64,000 nt of DNA from Betaproteobacteria bacterium. GTDB taxonomy: Bacteria > Pseudomonadota > Gammaproteobacteria > Burkholderiales > Rhodocyclaceae. Made by a program: the position numbers and the translations under genes. The first letter of the stretch is position 1. The number at the start of each line of letters is the position of its first letter. Of this stretch, positions 26,951 through 36,083 are shown one piece after another. Below the pieces are notes generated by a model, which was given only the letters and a program-made list of their open reading frames with translations, made no database searches and was not told the DNA's origin. Location: assembly GCA_009782565.1 (NCBI GenBank), contig WRIU01000002.1, positions 1 through 64,000 on the forward strand. The letters are read 5' to 3'.

Positions 26951-27532
26951 TTAGTGGCGAAGTTTCCGCATGCGTTCGGCGGGGGTGATGATGTCGGTGA
27001 GCCGTATTCCGAATTTGTCGTTGACGACGACGACTTCGCCCTGCGCGATCAGGGTTCCGTTGACCAGCACATCCATCGGTTCCCCGGCCAGGCCGTCGAG
27101 TTCCACGACGGAACCGTGCGCCAGTTGCAGCAGGTTGCGGATCGTGATCTTGGTGCGCCCAAGTTCGACGGTGATCTGGACGGGAATGTCCAGGATCATG
27201 TTGTAGTCGTTGAGTGAACTGGGTTTGTTTCCTTCACCGAACTCTTCAAAGAGCTGGCTCGCGGGTTTTGCCTGGTAGGGTGAGTTGGCGGCGGCGGCCA
27301 GTTCGGCGGCGACCTGTTCGGCTTCATGGTCGACGGTGTTCTCGGCGTCAGCCTGCTCCTGCATGGCCGCAGCCCAGTCATCCTCGTTGATGCCGCCATC
27401 GTCTGCTTGCGTTTCGACGGTAGCCTGTTCCTGCATGGCTGCGGCCCAGTCGTCCTCGCCGACTGGGGTCTCGGCAGTATCCGGAGCGTCGGCTTCGGCA
27501 ATATCCGGGGTCTCGTTGTTGTCGTCAGCCAT
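26951..27532 (-). CDS. fliN: Flagellar motor switch protein FliN with duplicated N-terminal motif
   Basis: FliN is part of the rotor C-ring. The 193-residue protein ends in a clear SpoA domain (about 112-190), with ILDIPVQITVELGRTKITIRNLLQL and KFGIRLTDIITPAERMRKL. The acidic N-terminal region is longer than usual and contains the 11-residue motif EDDWAAAMQEQ twice, at residues 26-36 and 50-60. The underlying DNA repeats with a 72-base offset (27351-27385 and 27423-27457). One copy of this motif is typical. The start overlaps the end of fliM by eight bases. Confidence 0.94.
   Translation of the reverse strand: MADDNNETPDIAEADAPDTAETPVGEDDWAAAMQEQATVETQADDGGINEDDWAAAMQEQADAENTVDHEAEQVAAELAAAANSPYQAKPASQLFEEFGEGNKPSSLNDYNMILDIPVQITVELGRTKITIRNLLQLAHGSVVELDGLAGEPMDVLVNGTLIAQGEVVVVNDKFGIRLTDIITPAERMRKLRH
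27351..27457 (-). repeat. 72-bp-period tandem duplication inside fliN
   Basis: Two 35-base blocks (27351-27385 and 27423-27457) differ at only four positions and encode the two EDDWAAAMQEQA motifs of FliN. The differences visible are mostly synonymous, suggesting selection on the peptide. Confidence 0.75.
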
Positions 27533-28535
27533 TTTGTTGGCCTCCTGCCAGCATGTTGAGGGGTTCGGAACTGCCGATCATTTTTTCGACCATGATGGCG
27601 TATTGGTGATTGCGGCTTCCGGAGTGGCATTCGAGCACGGGTACGCCTTCGATTTCGGCTTCCAGGAATTGGGGGACGCTGAACGGGATTACGTCGCCGA
27701 CGCGCATATTGACGATGTCGCGCAGAGTCGCCCTGGTTGTGCCGAGATTGCAGACGAGATCGACTTCCGCGCCCTGCAACTCTTGGGACAGCATCGTGAC
27801 CCAACGTTTGTCCTGGGTGAGATGGTCGCTTTGCATCGTCGAATAGAGCAGGTCGCGGATCGGTTCCAACATCGAATAGGGAAAGCAGATGTGCATGTCG
27901 GATTGGATATCGCCCATTTCCAGCGTAAAGCTGGCGGCGACGACAATCTCGGAAGGCGTGGCGATGTTGGCGAACTGCGAATTCATTTCCGAGCGCATGT
28001 ATTCGAGGTCGATATGGAAGACTGGGCTCCACGACTTGCTATATTCGGTGAACACCACATGGAGCAGCCCTTGGATGATGCGCTGCTCGGTGGGTGTGAA
28101 ATCCCGGCCTTCCACCCGTGTCTGGAATCGCCCGTTGCCGCCGAACATGCTGTCGATGACAGTGAAGACGAGCTTGGGGTTGAACACGATCAGCCCGGTT
28201 CCGCGCAGCGGTTTGGCGAGAACCAGGTTGAGATTGGTGGGCACGACCAGGTTGCGAACGAATTCGGCGTATTTTTGTACCTTGATCGGGCCGACCGAAA
28301 TTTCGACGTTGCGGTGCATGTAGTTGAAGAGACCGACTCTCAGGTAACGCGCGAAACGTTCGTTGATGAGCTCCATCGTGGGCATGCGCCCGCGTACGAT
28401 GCGCTCCTGGGTGGCCATGTTGTAGGAGCGCACGCCTCCATGTTCTTCTTCTTCGCGGGAGGGCTCGTCAGTCTCTCCGTTGACGCCGCGCAGCAGCGCG
28501 TCAACTTCTTCCTGGGAGAGAAAATCCGAGGACAT
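27525..28535 (-). CDS. fliM: Flagellar motor switch protein FliM
   Basis: FliM binds phosphorylated CheY and transmits the switch signal to FliG. The 336-residue protein starts with the CheY-binding segment DFLSQEEVDALLRGV. It has the middle CheC-like domain (about 45-230, with FARYLRVGLFNYMHRNVEISVG and GTGLIVFNPKLVFTVIDSMFGG) and a C-terminal SpoA domain (about 255-325). It lies 12 bases after fliL and overlaps fliN. Confidence 0.96.
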   Translation of the reverse strand: MSSDFLSQEEVDALLRGVNGETDEPSREEEEHGGVRSYNMATQERIVRGRMPTMELINERFARYLRVGLFNYMHRNVEISVGPIKVQKYAEFVRNLVVPTNLNLVLAKPLRGTGLIVFNPKLVFTVIDSMFGGNGRFQTRVEGRDFTPTEQRIIQGLLHVVFTEYSKSWSPVFHIDLEYMRSEMNSQFANIATPSEIVVAASFTLEMGDIQSDMHICFPYSMLEPIRDLLYSTMQSDHLTQDKRWVTMLSQELQGAEVDLVCNLGTTRATLRDIVNMRVGDVIPFSVPQFLEAEIEGVPVLECHSGSRNHQYAIMVEKMIGSSEPLNMLAGGQQNG

Positions 28536-28547
28536 GACCTTGCCCCG

Positions 28548-29141
28548 TCATTGAACGATGAAGGAAATGAACAGCACGCCCTGGACGGGGCCAAGCGGAG
28601 CCTGTGTCTCCGGAATTCCAGGCGGAGGGGGAGGGACGCCGAACATGGTATTGAGCCCTCTTAGTATCTCGCTTTGCACCGTTTCATGGCTCATGTCGTC
28701 CTGCACGTCCTGAAGGGTTTTCGAGGTCAGTATCAGATTGATGCGGTTGCGTATTTCCGGCATCCAACCCTTGAGTGCCTCGGCGGTTTTCTGGTCATTG
28801 ACCCTAAGGGAAATGTCCGTCTGTAAATAGTGGTTGTCCTCGTTTTCCCTGGCGCGCAGGTTGACGGTGAAGGGGTCCAGTTGGACGAATATCGGCGGTT
28901 TGCTGAGGTCGACCGCAGGGGTATATGTCGGTACGGGCGCGACAGGGGGCGGCGGGACGGCAGGGGCTTCATGGCTGGTGCCGGTATTTCCAGCCGTGCC
29001 TTTTTTCATCAGCAGCAACGCGCCGACTCCCATAACCGTGAGGATGAGGATGAGTACCGCGACCAGCAGGATGATGAGCAGCAATTTGCTGCTACGTTTG
29101 GCGGGCGCGGGCGCGGAAACGGGAGTTTCTGCTGCTGCCAT
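28548..29141 (-). CDS. fliL: Flagellar basal body-associated protein FliL
   Basis: FliL is a single-pass inner-membrane protein that surrounds stators. The 197-residue product has a membrane helix at about 20-45 (LLLIILLVAVLILILTVMGVGALLL), a Pro-rich linker, and the periplasmic FliL domain (about 80-165) with PFTVNLRARENEDNHYLQTDISLRV. The tail beyond residue 170 is Pro-rich. It precedes fliM in the run. Confidence 0.92.
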   Translation of the reverse strand: MAAAETPVSAPAPAKRSSKLLLIILLVAVLILILTVMGVGALLLMKKGTAGNTGTSHEAPAVPPPPVAPVPTYTPAVDLSKPPIFVQLDPFTVNLRARENEDNHYLQTDISLRVNDQKTAEALKGWMPEIRNRINLILTSKTLQDVQDDMSHETVQSEILRGLNTMFGVPPPPPGIPETQAPLGPVQGVLFISFIVQ

Positions 29142-29234
29142 GGTCGATTCTCCTTTTCTACGCTTGATTATCGTCGGTTCGCGCCTTCCTCCATGCGTGG
29201 AAAAGTGGGGCGTAGCGCCTCTTATTCATCCGCT

Positions 29235-30731
29235 TCAGGCAAAAGTGTCGACCAGCCCATTGTCCAGCTTCGACCAGTTCGTAGCCGTGATAGCTGTGGC
29301 ATCCCCGTCACTGCCGCTGTCATGGGCATCGGGTGTGCGTATTTCTGCACGATGGGTGTTTTCGTTGTTCTGTGCCCGGCCTTCGGCGGAAGTGTTTACG
29401 CTGGCTTCCCCAAGGCTGATCCCCGCTTGCGCGAGCAATTCGCGCAAGCGGGGCATGGCCTGTTCCAGCGCCTCGCGTGCGGATTGCGAGGAAGCCAGAA
29501 ACTGAGCCGTACCTTGATCGCCGTTGAGATGGATCGAGACTTCAACCTTACCAAGGAGGGGGGGGGTAAGGATGAGTTCGGCACGGCTTTCGGCACGGCC
29601 CAGCATCCACATGACACGGTTGCCGACTTCTTCGGCCCAGGCTCTTTGTCCCGCACCTGACGGGATGGTGAATTGGGGCAAGGCTGCGCCCGCCTGTGTC
29701 GGCAGTCGAAGCGGGTTCAGCATGGAAATTTCACTGGCGTTTGCCGCGATTCCAGCCGGAGCAATTCGTGCGTCGCCGCCCTCGCGTGGGGTCAGGAGGA
29801 TCGAGGCTGCGTTGGCAGCGTTTATAGCCATGTCTGGCGTAGTGGCATTGACCCGTACCAGAGGATCAACATTCGTGCCGGATGGTGCGGTGGCGGCGGT
29901 GGCCGGATGCCGGGAATCGCGCCCTGTGGGCATGGCCGATGCGTCCGGGTTCGTCCCCTGGCTGCCGTTGCCGCTGTCGGCATCGCTTTCCATGCCCGCG
30001 CCGGTTTGCATGGTGCTATCCGCAAGAGTTGCGGCTCGCGCGTAAAGGTTGCTGCCCGCCGTGTCTGGATATCGGGAATTCCCCATGTCGCGCGTGGGCG
30101 CGTCCTGGGCGAGTGTTTCCGCTCCGGATTCGTTTCCGGCGGCGTCTTTCACGATTTCTCCGGCAATTCCGTTCAGCAGGACGGCAATCGTTGCCGGTAA
30201 ATCCGGCGAAATTGTGGCATCCGCGAGTAGGGGGTGTTGGGGTTGGAGGGGTTGCCCGGTTGCTGCGGTGTTTCCGGAAGCTCCTTCTTTTTCGCTGCTT
30301 CCAGCGGGTTTTCCGGTTTCGGTGCTGGCTTGTTGGGAGGGGGCGGTGTCTTGCGTTTCGGTTTGCCGTTTTACAGTTTGCCCGGTTTCGGGTGTGCCCG
30401 TACCGTTTGTGCGTGCGGATTCCCGCGTGGGTTCTTGCGATGGGCGCGATGCCTGGGGTCTGGAGGCGGGAGAGGGAGAGTCGCCGTGCGCGCGTGGCGT
30501 TTCGCGCGTAGTTTCGGGAGGAGGGGCTGTGCGTGTAGGTGCAGGACGGGTATCCGTCAGCGGAGAGATAGGGGTGCGGGCATCAAAGTTGCCTTGTACC
30601 TGTCCGCGCAAAAGGTCGGAAAAGCTGAGATTAAATATGCCATTGGCGGCGGCATTTCGGCTGTTATCAGGGTTTGCCGCCGCGCTGGAGGCGGAGAGAT
30701 TCAGCGCGCCGCTAGAAACCGGAGTGGCCAT
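29235..30731 (-). CDS. fliK: Flagellar hook-length control protein FliK
   Basis: FliK measures hook length and triggers the export switch. The 498-residue protein is low-complexity and Ala/Thr/Pro/Ser-rich over the first ~350 residues, as usual for the ruler part. The C-terminal hook-length domain (about 385-470) carries AELILTPPLLGKVEVSIHLNGDQGTAQFL and LRELLAQAGISLGEASV. The frame opens upstream at 30887, but that would run into fliJ. The ATG at 30731 (MATPVSSGALN) is a more natural start. It lies 106 bases after fliJ. Confidence 0.88.
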   Translation of the reverse strand: MATPVSSGALNLSASSAAANPDNSRNAAANGIFNLSFSDLLRGQVQGNFDARTPISPLTDTRPAPTRTAPPPETTRETPRAHGDSPSPASRPQASRPSQEPTRESARTNGTGTPETGQTVKRQTETQDTAPSQQASTETGKPAGSSEKEGASGNTAATGQPLQPQHPLLADATISPDLPATIAVLLNGIAGEIVKDAAGNESGAETLAQDAPTRDMGNSRYPDTAGSNLYARAATLADSTMQTGAGMESDADSGNGSQGTNPDASAMPTGRDSRHPATAATAPSGTNVDPLVRVNATTPDMAINAANAASILLTPREGGDARIAPAGIAANASEISMLNPLRLPTQAGAALPQFTIPSGAGQRAWAEEVGNRVMWMLGRAESRAELILTPPLLGKVEVSIHLNGDQGTAQFLASSQSAREALEQAMPRLRELLAQAGISLGEASVNTSAEGRAQNNENTHRAEIRTPDAHDSGSDGDATAITATNWSKLDNGLVDTFA

Positions 30732-30837
30732 GATCTTGCTCTCGTTTGCATGTGTTTCATGCTGTTGAAGCAAGGCATGTGCCAGGGGAGGGCGGTTGAG
30801 TCGTTCCGGCTTCCTGTCGGGGATTCCTCGGTACGGA

Positions 30838-31290
30838 TCAGGAAATATCCTCGTGATGGTCGCGGAATTTGCGGCTGGAGTGTTCATCGCTTGCGCGCTG
30901 TTCCTGGCGTGATGTCTTGCGGGCGAGTTCGCTTTGGAAACGCTGCGAGAGGGTGTCGAAGGCGCGCACCTTGGTGTGCTGCTCCACCCATTGCTGTTGC
31001 CCCTGAGAGGTGTCCAGGCGCGATTGCTTCACGACCTGCTGTTGAATTTCGATGGCTTCGTCGATACGGCTGAGGAAATTGGTGTAATTCCGCATCGCTT
31101 CGGAACCGATGCCGCTACGCGCCGCTTCGATGAAACGCTCGCTGTATTCATTGCGGTATCCCTGAAGCAGTTCCAGTTTCTGCTGGCTGCTGCGTTCGGA
31201 GGCAATCAGTTCTCCGAGTTCACGTGTAACCTCGTCCATGCGGGTATTGGCGAGGTCGAGCAGGGGCTGGAGGGGGAATTTTTCGGACAT
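30838..31290 (-). CDS. fliJ: Flagellar FliJ protein
   Basis: FliJ is the coiled-coil stalk of the export ATPase. The 150-residue sequence is nearly all helical, with FPLQPLLDLANTRMDEVTRELGEL at the start and a long heptad-rich region to about residue 130. It is the first gene of the fliJ-fliR run. FliI, which normally precedes it, is not here: the next gene upstream encodes a sugar dehydratase. Confidence 0.9.
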   Translation of the reverse strand: MSEKFPLQPLLDLANTRMDEVTRELGELIASERSSQQKLELLQGYRNEYSERFIEAARSGIGSEAMRNYTNFLSRIDEAIEIQQQVVKQSRLDTSQGQQQWVEQHTKVRAFDTLSQRFQSELARKTSRQEQRASDEHSSRKFRDHHEDIS

Positions 31291-31357
31291 CGGGAACCGC
31301 CCGGATTGAAGACACCCTCATTGTAGTGAGTGCGGGTGACAGCGACCCTTCCCGATT

Positions 31358-33220
31358 TCACACTGCCGTGCAAACGCGGCTCTTGCCCGCGCTTGGCGGC
31401 GTGTATTCAGCGACCCATTGCTGGATGTCATGCCGCACGTTTTCATCGTCAAGCGGGGTGGAAGATTCCAGCCAGTTTTGCAGGTTGCCGAGAAAATCTT
31501 CGTCAACTTGAGGCGAACGAGCGATCCGCAATTTTGGATGAGGCGTAGGAAGCGTTTGTTCGGCGTCAGCCAGCAATTCTTCGTAGAGTTTTTCTCCTGG
31601 GCGTAGGCCGGTAAACTCGATGGCGATCTGCTCTTCGGTATATCCCGACAGGTGGATCATGTTGCGCGCCAAGTCGGCGATTTTTACCGACTCTCCCATG
31701 TCGAGGACGAATATTTCCCCGTTCTCCCCTTGAGCCGCAGCCTGGAGCACTAATTGCGCCGCTTCGGGAATGGACATGAAGTAACGGGTGATTTCCGGGT
31801 GCGTCACGGTGACGGGGCCGCCTTGGGCGATCTGCGCCTGGAATTTTGGGACGACGCTGCCGGAACTGCCGAGCACGTTACCGAAACGCACGATTCCGAA
31901 ACGGGTATCGCTCGACATGGAAAACGCTTGGCAGACCATTTCGGCCAATCGTTTGGTTGCGCCCATGATGTTGGTCGGGTTGACCGCCTTATCAGTGGAG
32001 ATCAGCACAAAGCGTTCTACGCCGTGCCGATGGGCGCAATGGGCAAGCCGGAGCGTACCGAAAACGTTGTTGGATACCGCCTGCCAGGCATTGCCGTTTT
32101 CCATCAAGGGAACATGTTTGTACGCGGCGGCGTGAAAGACGGCCTGCGGACGCCAGACAGAGAAAATTTCTTCGATGCGCGCCTCGTCCCGGACATCGCC
32201 GATCAGCGGGACGATGTTCACTTCGGGATGGTGGGAAGCGAACCATTCCGTGATCGAGTAAAGTGCGAATTCGCTTATTTCCAGCAAGAGCAGCCTTTTC
32301 GGCTCGAAATTGGCAAGTTGGCGGCACAATTCGCTGCCGATCGAGCCGCCCGCTCCAGTGACGAGGATCGTGCGGCGGGCGAAAACTTGATGCACATGCA
32401 CCGCGTTGATATGTACCGGCTCGCGCCCGAGCAGGTCTTCGACTTCGACCGGGCGCATGGCGTCGATTTCTACCCGGCCGCACATCAATTCTTCGATGCC
32501 CGGCACGATGAATACCTTAGCGTTCGCGCTTACGGCGGTGTTGGCAGCGCGCTTGATGGCTGCGGGCAAAGCCGAAGGCATAGCGAGGATGACATGTGCC
32601 GCGTTGTGTTTTTTCAACATCTGGGGCAGGGCATCGACACCGCCCTCAATGGGGATGCCGGAAAGTTCCCGCCCCCACTTCGTATGATCATCGTCAAGCA
32701 GCGCGACGACCCGCCATTCGGCGCGGTGTTCGAGCGTGTGTACCAGCATCCTGCCGCTGTTGCCCGCACCAACGATGATGACTGGTTCCCCGGACGCAGG
32801 TAGGCCGCGGTACATCCAGTGTTCTTTCCACATCCGCCAGGCCAGCCGGCCGCCGCACATTATGGCGGCGAGCAGCACCGGATAGAGCACGAGTGTCGAG
32901 CGCGGCAGTACCGGCCCCGGGACATCGAAAAGCGTCTTGATCATCAACAGCCCGACTGCCGAGAAGGCAATCGCGTTCAGTACGCGCTTGAGGTCGGGAA
33001 TGCTGGCAAACCGCCAGAGGCCGCGATACAGACCCGCCCAATAGCAAGCCACGGCGTGAATGGGCAGCAACATCGCGAGGATCAAAAATATGGAAGAGCC
33101 GCTGTCGGATGGCCAGATGAAATTGAAGCGGATCAACAGCCCGCCTACCCAGGCAATAACGACGGCCAGGAGGTCAAAAAGAAAAACCAGGGAGGCATGC
33201 GCGGAGATACGAACTGGCAT
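31358..33220 (-). CDS. Membrane-anchored NDP-sugar dehydratase/epimerase (CapD/FlaA1/WbpM family)
   Basis: A 620-residue enzyme for nucleotide-sugar modification, probably 4,6-dehydration of a UDP-HexNAc in polysaccharide or glycan synthesis. The N-terminal part has four or five membrane helices (about 10-120), followed by a first Rossmann-like domain (VIIVGAGNSGRMLVHTL, about 147). The catalytic SDR domain has the NAD motif ILVTGAGGSIGSELCRQL at about 286, with FHAAAYKHVPLMENG, STDKAVNPTNIMGATKRLAEM and GEKLYEELL. The epimerase gene lies 49 bases upstream in the same direction. FliJ lies 67 bases downstream. The substrate is not determinable. Confidence 0.9.
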   Translation of the reverse strand: MPVRISAHASLVFLFDLLAVVIAWVGGLLIRFNFIWPSDSGSSIFLILAMLLPIHAVACYWAGLYRGLWRFASIPDLKRVLNAIAFSAVGLLMIKTLFDVPGPVLPRSTLVLYPVLLAAIMCGGRLAWRMWKEHWMYRGLPASGEPVIIVGAGNSGRMLVHTLEHRAEWRVVALLDDDHTKWGRELSGIPIEGGVDALPQMLKKHNAAHVILAMPSALPAAIKRAANTAVSANAKVFIVPGIEELMCGRVEIDAMRPVEVEDLLGREPVHINAVHVHQVFARRTILVTGAGGSIGSELCRQLANFEPKRLLLLEISEFALYSITEWFASHHPEVNIVPLIGDVRDEARIEEIFSVWRPQAVFHAAAYKHVPLMENGNAWQAVSNNVFGTLRLAHCAHRHGVERFVLISTDKAVNPTNIMGATKRLAEMVCQAFSMSSDTRFGIVRFGNVLGSSGSVVPKFQAQIAQGGPVTVTHPEITRYFMSIPEAAQLVLQAAAQGENGEIFVLDMGESVKIADLARNMIHLSGYTEEQIAIEFTGLRPGEKLYEELLADAEQTLPTPHPKLRIARSPQVDEDFLGNLQNWLESSTPLDDENVRHDIQQWVAEYTPPSAGKSRVCTAV

Positions 33221-33269
33221 ATGAAGCGATTATAAAGGGAGGGATGCCACTTCGGACGGTATCGCAACA

Positions 33270-34232
33270 TCAATCTTGCGGGTATTTGCGGAAATGTGCC
33301 GCTGTTTGCGCGAGAGAGTCGTCGATCTCATAAGGGGGAGCCCAATCGAGTAGGCGGCGGGTATGCTCGATATCGACCTGCATGGGGAGTTTCAGGCGCT
33401 CGATCAGCGCGTACCGGCCGGACAGGCGGGCGCGGCTCCTGAGCAACCAGGCGGGCATGCGGGTTAGTTGCGGAGGGCGCTCCAGCGCCTCGCCGAGTTT
33501 GGACACCAACTCGGAGACTTTCAAATCTTCTCCGTCGCTTACATGCAGGATGTGTCCGGCGGCAGCGGGGTGATGCGCGCATTTCGTCAGAAAATCAACA
33601 AGATTACTGCGCGAAATCATGCTGCGCCGACTCTCTACGCCTGCCAGCGGCAAGGGGCTGCCACGATCAATCCATTGCATCAGGGCGTGGAAATCGCCCT
33701 TCACGCCAGGGCCATAAACCGGGGGCGGGCGGATGATGACGACTTCCATGTTACTGCTCGCGGTCAGCGCGAACAGGGCGCGTTCGGTTTCGAGTTTGGA
33801 AGTGGCGTAAGGACTGGCCGGTGCGGGCGTGGATTCGACGGAAAAGGGCTGATCGGGCTGAGTCTGCTCGCCGCAGACCTCAACCGTGCTCACGAACACG
33901 AAACGCTGCGCCCCGGCGTGTGCGGCTTGGCTGGCAAGCCGCACGGAACCCTCGACATTGCAGCGGCGATACTCGGCCAGCAGGTCGGGCGCGGTCTCGT
34001 TCATGATGCGTGGGCGACCCGCGCAATGGATGACCAAATCGACGCCGACAAGCGCTGCTGCCCAGTCCGTGGTTGCTTCGAGCCCCTCGAAAGGGAAAAC
34101 CACCGAGTTGCCTGGCTCCCAGGAAAGCTGCGATCTGACTGGCAGCCTCAACCGGTGCCCTTCCGCAATGAGCCGCCGGGCCAGTGCCTGCCCGATGAAA
34201 CCGCTGGAACCCGTGAGGAGGATTTTGCTCAT
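33270..34232 (-). CDS. NAD-dependent epimerase/dehydratase (SDR)
   Basis: A 320-residue extended SDR enzyme. It has an N-terminal NAD motif (LLTGSSGFIGQALARRL), an SDR active-site region FVFVSTVEVCG, and the Y-x3-K pair in SPYATSKLETERALF. The sequence resembles UDP-glucose 4-epimerase-like enzymes encoded with WbpM/CapD-type dehydratases in surface-polysaccharide loci. The adjacent dehydratase gene fits this. The sugar substrate is unknown. Confidence 0.85.
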   Translation of the reverse strand: MSKILLTGSSGFIGQALARRLIAEGHRLRLPVRSQLSWEPGNSVVFPFEGLEATTDWAAALVGVDLVIHCAGRPRIMNETAPDLLAEYRRCNVEGSVRLASQAAHAGAQRFVFVSTVEVCGEQTQPDQPFSVESTPAPASPYATSKLETERALFALTASSNMEVVIIRPPPVYGPGVKGDFHALMQWIDRGSPLPLAGVESRRSMISRSNLVDFLTKCAHHPAAAGHILHVSDGEDLKVSELVSKLGEALERPPQLTRMPAWLLRSRARLSGRYALIERLKLPMQVDIEHTRRLLDWAPPYEIDDSLAQTAAHFRKYPQD

Positions 34233-34448
34233 GGCTGAAAGGACGAGACGTGACGAGCGATGAAGGCAGTGTGGAAGGAAACGCTTCGGGAAAGAAGGGC
34301 AAAGGCATTATGTTGCGAGCACTTGAACAATATAGTAGAGACTGAATGCCAAGTACAATCCATAATTTTGCTCATTTGGAAAATGGAAAGTCCGTATCCT
34401 GAAGGGCGTTCATGTTGTTTCGCATAATTTCTTCATTGAATTTTCATC
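34233..34448. other. Divergent intergenic region, epimerase/EamA
   Basis: A 216-base AT-rich gap between divergent genes that must contain both promoters. No Shine-Dalgarno sequence is visible before the EamA ATG at 34449, and no confident promoter pair or repeat was recognised. Confidence 0.4.
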
Positions 34449-35294
34449 ATGCAATCCTTGTGGATGGTCGCTGCCGGTTTTTTCTTCGCGGGCATGGGAG
34501 TGTGCGTCAAGCTCTCGGCGAAGGAAGGGTATTCGCTGGCGGAGATCGTTTTTTATCGCTCCGTAATAATGTTTTTCATCATGTTGGCATTGGTGCACTG
34601 GCGCAATGTGCGCTTGGCGACGCCGCATTGGCGCTGGCATGTGAAGCGGGGTGTAACGGGTTTTTGCTCGCTTTCTGTTTATTTCTACGCCATTTCCCTG
34701 TTGCCGCTGGCAACGGCGGTGACGCTGAATTACACGTCTCCTGTTTTCCTGATGCTAATGCTGATGTTTTTTCGCGGGCTCAGGTTCAATTGGGGGATTG
34801 TGTTTGCCTTGGGTCTGGGGTTTGGGGGTGTCGTTTTTTTGCTTCATCCGTCGTTTGAGGGACAAGTCCTGTTTGGTGCGTCGGTGGCGCTGGCTTCCGC
34901 CGTTCTGACGGCAATGGTGTATTTCGATGTGAGTGGCCTGGGGCGGCTTGGGGAGCCGACGGCGCGCACGGTGTTTTATTTTTCGTTCATTTCCACCTTG
35001 TTGAGCCTGGCCTGGGTCGTTTTTTCGCGCTGGAACCCGATCACCTTTCAGGGGTTTCTCATGCTTGCCGGAACAGGGGTGTTCGCCACGCTCGGGCAAC
35101 TGGCAATGACCCGTGCCTATTCGCGGGGCAAAGTGCTGTTGAGCGCAAGCCTGACGTATACGGCGGTCGTATTTGCCACGCTGTCCGGCGTCATTTTGTG
35201 GGGCGAACACCTGGGCTGGATGGAATACTTGGGCATGGCGTTGGTGATGGCCTCCGGCATTTCCGCTAATGTGTCGATAAAGTCGAAAAATTAG
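34449..35294 (+). CDS. EamA/DMT-family transporter
   Basis: A 281-residue inner-membrane protein with about ten hydrophobic segments forming two EamA repeats (roughly 5-135 and 145-275). Segments such as FYRSVIMFFIMLALVHWRNV and LATAVTLNYTSPVFLMLMLMFF are typical of the drug/metabolite transporter superfamily. The substrate cannot be predicted. The gene is monocistronic. Confidence 0.87.
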   Translation: MQSLWMVAAGFFFAGMGVCVKLSAKEGYSLAEIVFYRSVIMFFIMLALVHWRNVRLATPHWRWHVKRGVTGFCSLSVYFYAISLLPLATAVTLNYTSPVFLMLMLMFFRGLRFNWGIVFALGLGFGGVVFLLHPSFEGQVLFGASVALASAVLTAMVYFDVSGLGRLGEPTARTVFYFSFISTLLSLAWVVFSRWNPITFQGFLMLAGTGVFATLGQLAMTRAYSRGKVLLSASLTYTAVVFATLSGVILWGEHLGWMEYLGMALVMASGISANVSIKSKN

Positions 35295-35384
35295 AGCGTT
35301 TTTGAGCAAAGTACTGGGCAAGACGAACCCATGTATTCGCCCACATCCTTCCCTCCTTGTAGAAGACAGAATGTATCTTTTTCG

Positions 35385-35993
35385 TCAGCCGGGTTCTTCG
35401 CAGAACGGCGGTGTGGCGATCAGGGCTTCGACCTGAGCCAGGCGAGCGCGGGGCTGCCGCCGGTTACGTTCTGCCGGGGCAGGGTAAATGGACAATTGCG
35501 CTGGGATGCCCTCCCATTCCAGCGCCAGGATCGTTTCTGGCGCGTCGGGCGGTGTTTTGCGTGTTTCGCGGTGCTCGAAGAGAAAAGCGGCGTCGAGGAG
35601 AAAAATTTCGACATCCTTGGCGCTTTCCGGGAACAAGTCGATTTCGACCTCCGCGTAACGCCCGGCAGTGCCATCGAGCGTGCTGCCGGTCAGATAGGGT
35701 CTGAATTCATTCAACAAGCGCATCAGCCCTACCGCCGCCCGGCGCATGTCGGCCAGCCGTTCCGGGAGTTCCTCGCCTTGATACAGAGTTTGCCAACGCC
35801 GCAGTTCTGCCTCGATTTCGGCATTGGTCGGCAGGTATCCGCTTGCGCCTTCATCTGAGCCAAGCCGACGGGCCGCTTTGCGCTTGGCAAAGCCAAAATC
35901 GCCGATACCGTCTTCGGCCATCATGCGCGCGGCCAGCGCAGCAATTTCGCGGCGGCGTTGTGCGCCGCGTGGGGGAAAACCGTATTCCGCCAT
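35385..35993 (-). CDS. Conserved hypothetical, possibly nucleotidyltransferase-like
   Basis: A 202-residue soluble protein. Its N-terminal part is basic (RGAQRRREIAALAARMMAEDGIGDFGFAKRKAARRLG). The C-terminal half contains RPYLTGSTLDGTAGRYAEVEIDLFPESAKDVEIFLLD, an acidic arrangement somewhat like a minimal nucleotidyltransferase. Similar proteins are found near mpl in betaproteobacteria. The frame remains open far upstream, but ATG 35993 is preferred because the upstream part overlaps mpl on the other strand. Function is not known. Confidence 0.7.
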   Translation of the reverse strand: MAEYGFPPRGAQRRREIAALAARMMAEDGIGDFGFAKRKAARRLGSDEGASGYLPTNAEIEAELRRWQTLYQGEELPERLADMRRAAVGLMRLLNEFRPYLTGSTLDGTAGRYAEVEIDLFPESAKDVEIFLLDAAFLFEHRETRKTPPDAPETILALEWEGIPAQLSIYPAPAERNRRQPRARLAQVEALIATPPFCEEPG

Positions 35994-36083
35994 GAAAGAA
36001 GAAAGATGAGCGCCTTCGGGTAAAATCTCGCTGATTCTACACAGGACGCGGCATCCTCTCTCCACTTTTTGGGTTTTCGTTCC

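Noticed and set aside
27285-28664. A long plus-strand open frame (459 codons) opposite fliN and fliM
   Set aside because: It is antisense to two well-conserved flagellar genes, has low-complexity sequence and no domain; it is a product of high GC content.
30732-30887. Upstream extension of fliK overlapping fliJ
   Set aside because: The extra 52 residues look like translated spacer, and the ATG at 30731 gives a normal FliK start.
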